Source of the DNA: Candidatus Shapirobacteria bacterium CG2_30_35_20
GTDB lineage: Bacteria > Patescibacteriota > Microgenomatia > UBA12405
NCBI GenBank assembly: GCA_001873665.1
Contig: MNZO01000007.1
Location: 1 to 9,487 of the forward strand
Length of the DNA stretch: 9,487 bases
Direction: 5' to 3'
Shown here piece by piece: positions 1 through 5,395 of this stretch. The notes beneath the pieces are model-generated. The model ran no database searches and was not told the origin of the DNA. It saw only the letters and a program-made list of their open reading frames with translations. Both the position numbers and the translations under genes were made by a program. Position 1 is the first letter of the stretch. Every line of letters starts with the position of its first letter.

Positions 1-851
1 AAATAATCAGTATCCTTCACCAAACCATTATCTTCAAAACCCTCAAACAATAAATCATAGTTCTTTACAAATGGCGTCATTCGCCAATCACTTTGAGCCA
101 CCGCCTCATTTAACACCATCGCCCTCTCATTCCAACTCCCCCCCATACCAGGAAGAAAAATAATTTTATTTTGAGTCGTCAAACTATCACTTATTTTAAA
201 ATTATCAAATTTATTTATTACACTACCCGAAAAATTACCACCCCAGTTTTGTAACGCTATCTTACCGGCTTGCAATAAAGTTCCTGAGTCATACTTGTTT
301 ATTACAAGAACATTATCTAAATACACCTTAATTGAACGACCAAATACTTCAAGTCGTATTTTATGCCAAATATTTTGAGTTATGTTTATTGACCTAGGAA
401 TTGAAACTGAAGGATAAGAGTCAATTAATGAATATCCGTTTTCGTATTTATATAAAACAATATTATTATTATCTTGCGACCAGTTTGGATCATTAAATCT
501 AAAACCGACAATATAATGGAACCGATTATCTAACGACTGTCTAAAAAAAATATTAGCATCGACACCACTCGTATTCATAAGATCAGATTCTAAAACAAAA
601 TCAGATAGCAAGCTTGGACTAACAATAGGGTAAAAATACGAGTTCTCACCATATCCAACAGATCCCGTCAGAACACCTCCACCAACACTCCAACTATTTG
701 GGTCTGAGACAGAACCAGGAGAAAACGACCATTTAGAATCATCAGAAGCAAAATTATCAGAAAAATATGTAATCCCTAAAGAATAATGAGGAGAACAAAA
801 TGTTAATATCAAAGAAACCAATAAACAAAAAGGGAGTATGTTTCTATTCAT
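1..851 (-). CDS. Secreted LamG-like/alpha-beta hydrolase fusion, C-terminus cut by window edge
   Basis: This open frame starts at ATG 851 and runs off the left edge, with 283 codons visible. Residues 1-26 form a signal peptide (charged MNRN, then a hydrophobic stretch to about residue 18). Residues about 30-210 look like a concanavalin-A-like jelly roll (LamG or DUF1080 type): FSDNFASDDSKWS, then SWSVGGGVLTG, later IWHKIRLEVFGRSIKVYLDN and NKFDNFKIS. From about residue 229 a new domain begins, IIFLPGMGGSWN; the PGMGGS at 234-239 resembles the oxyanion-hole segment at the start of lipase or LCAT-like alpha/beta hydrolases. The catalytic Ser, Asp and His would lie outside the window. It is probably exported and acts on an envelope or extracellular ester or glycan; the substrate is unknown. 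A run of seven G (138-144) lies in the GMGG codons. The gene is divergent from a glycosyltransferase. The jelly-roll call is fairly firm and the hydrolase call is moderate. Confidence 0.75.
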   Translation of the reverse strand, partial: MNRNILPFCLLVSLILTFCSPHYSLGITYFSDNFASDDSKWSFSPGSVSDPNSWSVGGGVLTGSVGYGENSYFYPIVSPSLLSDFVLESDLMNTSGVDANIFFRQSLDNRFHYIVGFRFNDPNWSQDNNNIVLYKYENGYSLIDSYPSVSIPRSINITQNIWHKIRLEVFGRSIKVYLDNVLVINKYDSGTLLQAGKIALQNWGGNFSGSVINKFDNFKISDSLTTQNKIIFLPGMGGSWNERAMVLNEAVAQSDWRMTPFVKNYDLLFEGFEDNGLVKDTDY

Positions 852-863
852 AATAAAACTATA
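849..863. promoter_or_regulatory. Minimal divergent promoter region with putative overlapping -10 boxes
   Basis: Only 11 bp (852-862) separate the two divergent ATG codons. On the minus strand TATAGT (863 to 858) ends 6 nt before the hydrolase ATG at 851. On the plus strand CATAAT (849-854) ends 8 nt before the glycosyltransferase ATG at 863. Either would start transcription almost at the start codon, giving leaderless mRNAs. There is no convincing -35 and no Shine-Dalgarno sequence. This is inferred from position and A/T-rich matches, which occur easily by chance here. Confidence 0.3.
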
Positions 864-1729
864 TGACTTTAGTTAAAAAAAATAAAGTAGTAAATAAAAT
901 TTCAGTAATAACAGTAAACTTTAATACTGCATCATATGTTAATAAACTAATAAAAAGCTTACAAATAATAGATAATTATATACAAGAAATAATCATAATA
1001 GATAACAATTCGAATAACTCACAACCAATAAATACAACGAACAAAACAAAAATAATATTAAATGGTTCAAACTTAGGATTTTCGAAAGCTGTTAATCAAG
1101 GAATAAAAGTATCAAAATCAGAATACATATTATTAATAAATCCTGACTGTTATTTAGAAAACAGCTCAATACTTCAATCAATTCAACTGTTAATTAAAGA
1201 TAATCAAATTGGAATAGTTGGTGGCAAAATCAAAACAAGTATTCCAAACAAGTATCATATGACAGCCAATAACAAGGCAAATTTCATGACTGGGTTATTC
1301 GAATTTACAAATTTAAAAAAAATATTTCCCAACAATTATTTCAGTAAAAAATTTTGGGTTGAAACAAAAACAATACATACAATAACTCAAGTAGAATCAA
1401 TATGTGGAGCCTATATGTTAATACGAAAACACATTGGAAGTATATTAAATTTATTTGACGAAAGATATTTTTTATATATGGAAGATGTTGATTTTGGGAA
1501 CAAAGTCAACAGTTTAGGATATAAAGTATTCTTTGATCCAAGGTCAGAAATTGTGCACGTAGGAGGAAAAAGTAGTAATTCGAAGTATAATATAGTGTTA
1601 CTAGCATGGTATATTTCAAGAAAAAAATATTTTAAAAAACACCTACGACCATTTGAATCATTGATATTGTTGGCAATTTTTTCAATCGAAGAAAAAATTC
1701 TAACAATTATAAAAAAAATACAACACTAA
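863..1729 (+). CDS. Family 2 glycosyltransferase, rhamnosyltransferase (WbbL)-like
   Basis: This is a 288-aa GT-A fold enzyme that would transfer a nucleotide-activated sugar to a growing surface polysaccharide at the cytoplasmic membrane face. The N-terminal nucleotide-binding strand reads ISVITVNFN (13-21), followed by IIIIDNNS (43-50), NGSNLGFSKAVNQG (67-80) and the metal-binding NPD at 93-95. CGAYMLIRK (181-189) and MEDVDFGNKV (206-215) match the acceptor and catalytic-base region of rhamnosyltransferase-type GT2 enzymes, with VHVGGKSS (231-238) after it. Length is normal for the family. ATG 863 is the only sensible start because the next Met lies far inside the domain. The stop is 3 nt before the next glycosyltransferase, so the two are probably co-transcribed. 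Codons are strikingly A-rich and C-poor compared with the next two genes, which hints at a different origin. The exact donor sugar cannot be read from sequence. Confidence 0.92.
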   Translation: MTLVKKNKVVNKISVITVNFNTASYVNKLIKSLQIIDNYIQEIIIIDNNSNNSQPINTTNKTKIILNGSNLGFSKAVNQGIKVSKSEYILLINPDCYLENSSILQSIQLLIKDNQIGIVGGKIKTSIPNKYHMTANNKANFMTGLFEFTNLKKIFPNNYFSKKFWVETKTIHTITQVESICGAYMLIRKHIGSILNLFDERYFLYMEDVDFGNKVNSLGYKVFFDPRSEIVHVGGKSSNSKYNIVLLAWYISRKKYFKKHLRPFESLILLAIFSIEEKILTIIKKIQH

Positions 1730-1732
1730 ATC

Positions 1733-2497
1733 ATGTCTAACATCACCCTCATCCTCCTCACCAAAAATGAACAAGAAAATTTGAGCAAATGGGGGGGGTG
1801 GATTGATAAGCTAATTCACATTAATGAAATAATTGTCATTGACAGCTCATCAACAGACAACACCAAACTAATTTTAAAATCATTAGAATCAAAACGACTC
1901 AAAATAAAAATATTTGACAAAAAGTTTAATGACAACTTTGCCAATTTGCGAAACTTCGCCGTCAAACACGCCATAAATGACTGGATTTTATTTCTCGATG
2001 CTGATGAAATACCATCCTCAAAATTAATCAATTATTTAAATAAACTAAATTTAGACAATAATTATTGTTACTCCATCAAACGATATTTAGTTTACCTAAA
2101 CAAAGTTGTTTATCACGGGGTATCAACCACCGATAATCCCATCCGTCTGTTTAACCGCAATTCGGGCAAATTTATTGGGTTAATTCACGAAGTGTGGGCT
2201 ACTAGTAACAAACAAACAACCATAAATTTTCCCGTTTTTCATTATTCCGCCCCCAACTTAAAAACATTTTTAAATAAATTAAACAATTATTCCACCATTC
2301 GTGCCCAAGAACTTTTTAAACAAAAAACAAAAGTAAATTTATTTGACATTATAATTTACCCTACAGCCAAATTTATTCAATATTATTTTTGGCACCTTGG
2401 TTTTGTTGACGGCATCCCCGGGGTAATCATTTGTTTATCTATGTCCTTTTACAGTTTTCTCGTCCGTTGCAAATTATGGCAACTTTATCACGTTTAA
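1733..2497 (+). CDS. Family 2 glycosyltransferase, WaaE/KdtX-like, with G8 tract
   Basis: This 254-aa glycosyltransferase belongs to the LPS core WaaE/SunS-like branch of GT2. Visible motifs are ITLILLTKNEQENL (4-17), EIIVIDSSSTDNT (32-44), the metal-binding LDADE (88-92) and, downstream, RLFNRNSGKFIGLIHE (138-153), a typical acceptor-side motif of this subgroup. The C-terminal 60 residues (FDIIIYPTAKFIQYYFWHLG onward) contain amphipathic to hydrophobic segments likely to touch the membrane. It starts 3 nt after the previous stop and overlaps the next gene by 22 nt, which supports one polysaccharide operon with translational coupling. Codons 20-23 (Trp-Gly-Gly-Trp) are encoded by a run of eight G (1791-1798). 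Loss of one G leads to TAA, and gain of one G leads to TGA, within a few codons, so slippage would switch the gene off. The sugar donor and acceptor are unknown. Confidence 0.92.
   Translation: MSNITLILLTKNEQENLSKWGGWIDKLIHINEIIVIDSSSTDNTKLILKSLESKRLKIKIFDKKFNDNFANLRNFAVKHAINDWILFLDADEIPSSKLINYLNKLNLDNNYCYSIKRYLVYLNKVVYHGVSTTDNPIRLFNRNSGKFIGLIHEVWATSNKQTTINFPVFHYSAPNLKTFLNKLNNYSTIRAQELFKQKTKVNLFDIIIYPTAKFIQYYFWHLGFVDGIPGVIICLSMSFYSFLVRCKLWQLYHV
1791..1798 (+). repeat. G8 homopolymer in the glycosyltransferase coding sequence
   Basis: Eight consecutive G occur in a very A/T-rich gene, 58 nt downstream of its ATG. Seven G would give codons ending AGC TAA; nine G would give GAT TGA. Such tracts are classic slippage sites in surface-glycan genes of other bacteria; activity here is inferred. 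Confidence 0.6.
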
Positions 2498-3567
2498 TTT
2501 TCTACCCCCTCCTAATATTATTTTTTCTGGGAAAACTTTTTCCATTTATCGATATATTTATAGTTTTACTTGCCATCACCAACCTTTTTTCTCAAAAAAA
2601 TTTCAAAATAAAAAATAAATATCTATTAATCTTTGCCTTAATAGCCATCATATCTAATTTATTATATTTCAATATCATTGCTTGGTTATATTTACTTCGT
2701 CTACTCTCACTACTCTCTCTTTTAATTTTTCCTCCACAATTTGACCACTTTCAGCATAAATTTTTAAACATTATCCTATTCTCCAACATCATTTTTGGGT
2801 TTATCCAATATTTCACTTGGCCAGACTTTACTATTATGTCCTCCCAAAACTGGGACCCTCATCTTTACCGTCTCGTTAGCACTTATTTTGACCCTACTTT
2901 CACCGGATTAATATTTTTGTTTATTTTAGTTTATTTCTATTTTTATTCATCTACATTCCTCAGTGCTCAGTTATCTATTCTCGGTTATCTTTTTATTTAT
3001 ATCGCCATTGCTCTCACTTATAGCCGGTCAACTTTTTTGACATTTATTATTGTTTTTTCCTATATTTCATACATCAAAAAAAATAAAAAAATATTTATAT
3101 ATTCGTTAATTATATTTTTATTAACCTTAATTATTTTGCCTCGTATGCCTGGTGAAGGGACTAAGCTTGAACGAACCTCCTCATTTTATGCCAAAATTGC
3201 CAATTACCAACAGGGATTAAAAATATTTATCAACCATCCCATCACTGGTATCGGCTACAATAATATTCCATTATTAAATCATCAAAACACCCAATCACAC
3301 GCTAATTCCGGTTTTGACGGAAGTCTATTAACAATCGCTATTACCACCGGTATTTTGGGTTTAACCCTTCTAATTCTTGGTGTAAATTATGAATTTAAAA
3401 ACGCCAGTCTTTTTTACCAATCATTATTATTAGCTATTTTTATTCATTCACTATTTGCCAATTCTCTTTTTTATCCATATACATTTTTATTATTATCCAT
3501 ATTTAAATCAATTTACCCCGTGGCAACGCCACTGGGTAAATATCCCCCGTCTAAAACTCAAAAGTAA
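2476..3567 (+). CDS. O-antigen ligase/polymerase-like (WaaL/Wzy family) membrane protein
   Basis: This 363-aa polytopic membrane protein has about ten hydrophobic segments from residue 5 to 345. The central periplasmic region and motifs fit the Wzy_C family, which joins lipid-linked oligosaccharides into polymers or onto an acceptor: YSRSTFL at 182-188, a loop with RTSSFYAKIANYQQGLKIF (about 233-251), then HPITGIGYNN (254-263), and H275 followed by GFDGSLLTI, the usual position of the functional His and following helix. I chose ATG 2476, which gives a 22-nt overlap with the upstream glycosyltransferase; an in-frame TTG at 2431 would add 15 residues. The last 15 or so residues (from YPVATPLG) are encoded by a G/C-rich palindrome and look like a non-native tail. 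The stop overlaps the convergent Ig-like gene by 17 nt. Whether it ligates or polymerises cannot be told. Confidence 0.85.
   Translation: MATLSRLIFYPLLILFFLGKLFPFIDIFIVLLAITNLFSQKNFKIKNKYLLIFALIAIISNLLYFNIIAWLYLLRLLSLLSLLIFPPQFDHFQHKFLNIILFSNIIFGFIQYFTWPDFTIMSSQNWDPHLYRLVSTYFDPTFTGLIFLFILVYFYFYSSTFLSAQLSILGYLFIYIAIALTYSRSTFLTFIIVFSYISYIKKNKKIFIYSLIIFLLTLIILPRMPGEGTKLERTSSFYAKIANYQQGLKIFINHPITGIGYNNIPLLNHQNTQSHANSGFDGSLLTIAITTGILGLTLLILGVNYEFKNASLFYQSLLLAIFIHSLFANSLFYPYTFLLLSIFKSIYPVATPLGKYPPSKTQK
3512..3540. repeat. REP-like palindrome at the 3' end of the O-antigen ligase-like gene
   Basis: The arms are TTTACCC (3512-3518) with GGGTAAA (3534-3540), one C/T mismatch, then GTGGC (3520-3524) with GCCAC (3528-3532) around an AAC loop. 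It is markedly G/C-rich for the neighbourhood and encodes the C-terminal tail of the membrane protein. It shares the TTTACCC core with the element beside tRNA-Asp. No T-run follows on either strand, so a classical terminator is unlikely, though it could slow convergent transcription. Confidence 0.65.
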
Positions 3568-4270
3568 TACTGATTTTCTTTTTTGTTTCATTCCCCGCCA
3601 AATCACGCACCACAACTTCAATATCGTTTTTTCCCGCATTTAACTGAAACTTTATTTTAAATTTACCAGTATCATCAACCATTGCGTATCGATTATTAAC
3701 GGTCACACTCACATCTTTTTCACTTTGCCCCACCACGTCAAAATCAGCTACATCCACCTTTAGCGAATCCTCACTTGGATTAGTCATTGTCAAGGGAGGG
3801 GCAACTTTATCATAAATAATTGTTACCACCTTTGACATTTCACTACTACCCGATTTCTCACTACTGGCAAACGCCGCCAATTGATTTTCACCTTCATCCA
3901 AACTTATATTTGTAAAAACAAATTCACCCGAAATTTGGGTAACAACCTCACCCAATGACACATCATTTTTTAACAATTTAACTTTCGATGTTGCTTCAGC
4001 CAAGCCAGAAACAGAAATTATCGCACTATTAGTCGCTTCATAATTAACAATCAAACGAGGGGGTAGTGGTGGCATTATTTTTTCAATTTGTTCTTTAGCA
4101 TTTTTATTTTTAACCTCACCCAACAACACCGAAACTTTTATCAAAAATGGTAACCCAAAAACCAAAACCATAATCAAAACTAATATTGTCACCACCCCCA
4201 TCACCACTGTTTTTTTTGTAATCTCCTCATCTTCTTTTTTCTCCAATCGCGAACTGTAAAACTTTGCCAT
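3551..4270 (-). CDS. Membrane-anchored protein with two bacterial Ig-like repeats
   Basis: The 239-aa protein has a charged cytoplasmic N-terminus (1-20), one transmembrane helix (about 21-45), a short charged linker with a Pro-rich PPLPPR (67-72), and two Ig-like beta-sandwich repeats. Repeat one (about 74-153) reads ISVSGLAEATSKVKLL ... GEFVFTNISLDEGENQLAAFA. Repeat two (about 157-238) reads FDVVGQSEKDVSVTVNN ... GKFKIKFQLNAGKNDIEVVVRDLAGN. Both show the G-x-F-x-F...L..G.N.I.V pattern of glucodextranase-B-like and Big-type domains. It is probably surface-exposed and adhesive or structural; no catalytic residues are evident. ATG 4270 is preceded by a good extended -10 only 9 nt upstream, implying a near-leaderless mRNA. 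It lies downstream of two tRNA genes and a LysM gene on the same strand, and its stop overlaps the convergent membrane-protein gene by 17 nt. Confidence 0.8.
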   Translation of the reverse strand: MAKFYSSRLEKKEDEEITKKTVVMGVVTILVLIMVLVFGLPFLIKVSVLLGEVKNKNAKEQIEKIMPPLPPRLIVNYEATNSAIISVSGLAEATSKVKLLKNDVSLGEVVTQISGEFVFTNISLDEGENQLAAFASSEKSGSSEMSKVVTIIYDKVAPPLTMTNPSEDSLKVDVADFDVVGQSEKDVSVTVNNRYAMVDDTGKFKIKFQLNAGKNDIEVVVRDLAGNETKKKISITFEF

Positions 4271-4279
4271 AATAAGCTT

Positions 4280-4288
4280 ATTATACCA
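4280..4288 (-). promoter_or_regulatory. Extended -10 promoter of the Ig-like gene
   Basis: Read on the minus strand this is TGGTATAAT, a perfect -10 with a TGn extension, ending 9 nt before ATG 4270. Transcription would begin about 2-4 nt before the start codon. There is no clear -35 because the upstream sequence is the tRNA-Thr 3' end. Confidence 0.55.
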
Positions 4289-4292
4289 CCTG

Positions 4293-4363
4293 AGCCCCTT
4301 GCCAGAATTGAACTGACATCTGTGGTTTACGATACCATAGCTCTACCGTTGAGCTAAAGGGGC
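4293..4363 (-). tRNA. tRNA-Thr (anticodon CGT)
   Basis: A 71-nt cloverleaf can be folded by hand. Acceptor GCCCCTT pairs with AAGGGGC, the D stem is GCTC/GAGC, the anticodon loop is ATCGTAA with CGT at 34-36, and the T arm is GTCAG-TTCAATT-CTGGC. The anticodon stem ATGGT/ACCAC has one A-C mismatch at its outer pair. The discriminator is T and CCA is not encoded (TCA follows), so a CCA-adding enzyme is needed. It reads ACG codons. It lies 8 nt downstream of tRNA-Gly and is probably co-transcribed with it. Confidence 0.9.
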
Positions 4364-4371
4364 GAGCCCAG

Positions 4372-4442
4372 AGCGGGTAATGGGGATCGAACCCACTTCT
4401 CATCCTTGGGAAGGACGCATTCTACCGGTGAACTATACCCGC
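4372..4442 (-). tRNA. tRNA-Gly (anticodon CCC)
   Basis: The 71-nt cloverleaf has acceptor GCGGGTA with TACCCGC, D stem GTTC/GAAT (one G-T), anticodon stem CGTCC/GGATG, loop TTCCCAA with CCC at 34-36, and T arm GTGGG-TTCGATC-CCCAT. The discriminator is T and no CCA is encoded. It decodes GGG. Its 5' end is 6 nt from the stop codon of the upstream LysM gene, so the transcript must be processed from an mRNA-tRNA precursor unless a promoter lies inside that gene. Confidence 0.93.
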
Positions 4443-4448
4443 AACAAA

Positions 4449-5000
4449 TTATCTCAATTTTAGCATCATTCCAATTTCCAGTCGATCAGGATTACCAATT
4501 TTATTTTTATTTAAATTCCAAATTTGCGTCCATTTGTATCCACTTCCCAATTGCGAGGTCGCAATTTTCCACAACGAATCTCCAACACGCACTTTGTAAT
4601 TTTCAATTACTGCTATGGGTTTGGGGGCTGATTTAATTTCAGCTTCCGAAATAACAGGTAGTACCAGCTTTTGCCCCACCTCAATAACCGAAACATTTAT
4701 CAATTTATTTTCAGAAGCTATTTTAGTCCACAAAAACCCATTACCATATTTTTTAACTGCTATATTCCACAAACTATCACCCTTAATTACTTCATATAAC
4801 CCCGAATCAATATTATTGATTTTTCCCGGAGTTGTTAGTAAATTTTGTTCAGTTTTAGTCGATATTCCAGGCAAAGAAATATTTCCTTTTGACTTTATTA
4901 CAAAATTAAAAATAACTAACACTGCCACTATCACCACCCCCAAACCCAAAAACATTGACACCAATTCTTCTCTCGATTCTGGAAATATATTTTTATTCAT
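4449..5000 (-). CDS. Membrane-anchored protein with two LysM domains
   Basis: The 183-aa protein has a short cytoplasmic N-terminus, a transmembrane helix (about 14-35), a linker, and two LysM modules. LysM1 (about 69-115) reads YEVIKGDSLWNIAVKKYGNG ... VIEVGQKLVLP. LysM2 (about 135-183) reads YKVRVGDSLWKIATSQLGSG ... RLEIGMMLKL. LysM binds N-acetylglucosamine in peptidoglycan, so the protein probably bridges membrane and cell wall. No catalytic domain is attached. ATG 5000 is chosen over an in-frame TTG at 5006, because the TTG overlaps a good -10 box. The gene follows the ArsR-like regulator by 30 nt and is followed closely by tRNA-Gly, tRNA-Thr and another single-pass surface protein, forming a likely envelope transcription unit. 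Confidence 0.9.
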   Translation of the reverse strand: MNKNIFPESREELVSMFLGLGVVIVAVLVIFNFVIKSKGNISLPGISTKTEQNLLTTPGKINNIDSGLYEVIKGDSLWNIAVKKYGNGFLWTKIASENKLINVSVIEVGQKLVLPVISEAEIKSAPKPIAVIENYKVRVGDSLWKIATSQLGSGYKWTQIWNLNKNKIGNPDRLEIGMMLKLR

Positions 5001-5005
5001 TCCCA

Positions 5006-5034
5006 AACATATCTAATATTTACCCTATAGTCAA
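5006..5034 (-). promoter_or_regulatory. Putative promoter of the LysM gene (leaderless geometry)
   Basis: On the minus strand TTGACT (5034 to 5029) is followed after exactly 17 nt by TATGTT (5011 to 5006), which is close to the housekeeping sigma consensus. The -10 ends 5 nt before ATG 5000, so the start site would coincide with or lie just inside the start codon. The -35 overlaps the TGA stop of the regulator gene. Confidence 0.4.
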
Positions 5035-5387
5035 TTAGACAATGACACTTTTCTCCGAACAATTATCTCATTTAAACTATTTGTCTCAAAATCCGATAAC
5101 ATTTTTTTTATATCAATTAAATAATTATTTAAAATTTCCCTGTTAATGGAATAAAAACGACGCTTACCAAGCTCAACCACACTGACCAATTTAAGATCTC
5201 GTAACTCTTTTAACATCATTGATACCTTGGGTTGAGGTAAATTAAGTTTTTTTACCAAATCACCAACACACATCTCGTTTTGTAAAACAAGTTTAATTAA
5301 ATCCAATCTTTGGTTTATATATTTATATCTAAATATGAATATATAATACTCCTTATTGCAAAACAATGCAACATGTTGCAAAATCAC
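5031..5387 (-). CDS. ArsR/SmtB-family winged-helix regulator (start uncertain)
   Basis: This DNA-binding protein has the ArsR/SmtB fold. INQRLDLIKLVLQ (24-36) fits helix one, EMCVGDLVKKLNL (38-50) matches the ELCVGDL motif of SmtB, QPKVSMMLKELRDLKLV (52-68) is the recognition helix, and SVVELGKRRFYSI (69-81) is the wing. The C-terminal helix (YLIDIKKMLSDFE) lacks the Asp/His ligands of SmtB alpha-5 metal sites; only C40 remains, so zinc sensing is doubtful. The start is unclear. ATG 5387 gives an odd N-terminus (HVALFCNKEYYIFIF) whose codons contain operator-like palindromes. The next canonical choice, TTG 5306, removes the conserved Arg27. AAGGAG lies 6 nt before an ATA codon at residue 16. 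It is divergent from ndk and upstream of the LysM gene, so it probably autoregulates and controls one or both. Confidence 0.75.
   Translation of the reverse strand: MILQHVALFCNKEYYIFIFRYKYINQRLDLIKLVLQNEMCVGDLVKKLNLPQPKVSMMLKELRDLKLVSVVELGKRRFYSINREILNNYLIDIKKMLSDFETNSLNEIIVRRKVSLSN
5318..5343. promoter_or_regulatory. 12-2-12 imperfect palindrome, candidate ArsR-family operator
   Basis: The left half TATATTTATATC and the right half AATATGAATATA (separated by TA) are complementary at 10 of 12 positions. Known SmtB/ArsR-type operators are also 12-2-12 imperfect A/T-rich palindromes. This one abuts the ndk -10 box (5342-5347) and lies just upstream of, or in, the 5' codons of the regulator gene, where bound protein could repress both. 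A/T-rich palindromes arise easily by chance, so this is moderate evidence. Confidence 0.45.
5342..5347 (+). promoter_or_regulatory. Putative -10 box of ndk
   Basis: A perfect TATAAT, about 43 nt upstream of the preferred ndk ATG at 5390. No clear -35 is seen 17 nt upstream. The predicted start site (about 5354) would place the TGCAACATGTTGCA palindrome in the early leader. Confidence 0.4.
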
Positions 5388-5395
5388 TCATGCAA
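5356..5395. promoter_or_regulatory. TTGCA/TGCAA half-site cluster with perfect 14-bp palindrome
   Basis: Four 5-mers alternate in orientation: TTGCA 5356-5360, TGCAA 5367-5371, TTGCA 5376-5380, TGCAA 5391-5395. The middle two form the perfect palindrome TGCAACATGTTGCA (5367-5380). It sits between the ndk -10 and its start codon, the natural place for a repressor or an RNA-level switch. The regulator binding it is unknown; the adjacent ArsR-like protein is one candidate. Confidence 0.5.

Noticed and set aside
1816..2031. Minus-strand open frame of 71 aa
   Set aside because: Antisense to a well-supported glycosyltransferase, with no recognisable domain.
3512..3540. Rho-independent terminator for the convergent gene pair
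   Set aside because: The stem is good, but there is no T-run after it on either strand, and for the plus strand it lies before the stop codon; a REP-like repeat fits better.
3455..3643. Plus-strand open frame of 62 aa
   Set aside because: It spans the ends of two convergent real genes in another frame and has no protein-like motif.
4293..4363. tRNA-Thr as a pseudogene because of an A-C mismatch in the anticodon stem
   Set aside because: All other stems, U33, and the T-loop are intact and the neighbouring tRNA is normal, so it is probably functional.
4406..5016. Plus-strand open frames of 76 and 133 aa opposite the LysM gene
   Set aside because: They are antisense shadows of a protein with two clear LysM domains, and the first one begins inside tRNA-Gly.
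5031..5033. TGA recoding (as in Gracilibacteria/Absconditabacteria)
   Set aside because: Conserved genes (ndk, lemA, htpX, glycosyltransferases) read through with GGN glycines and no internal TGA, so the standard code is the simpler reading.
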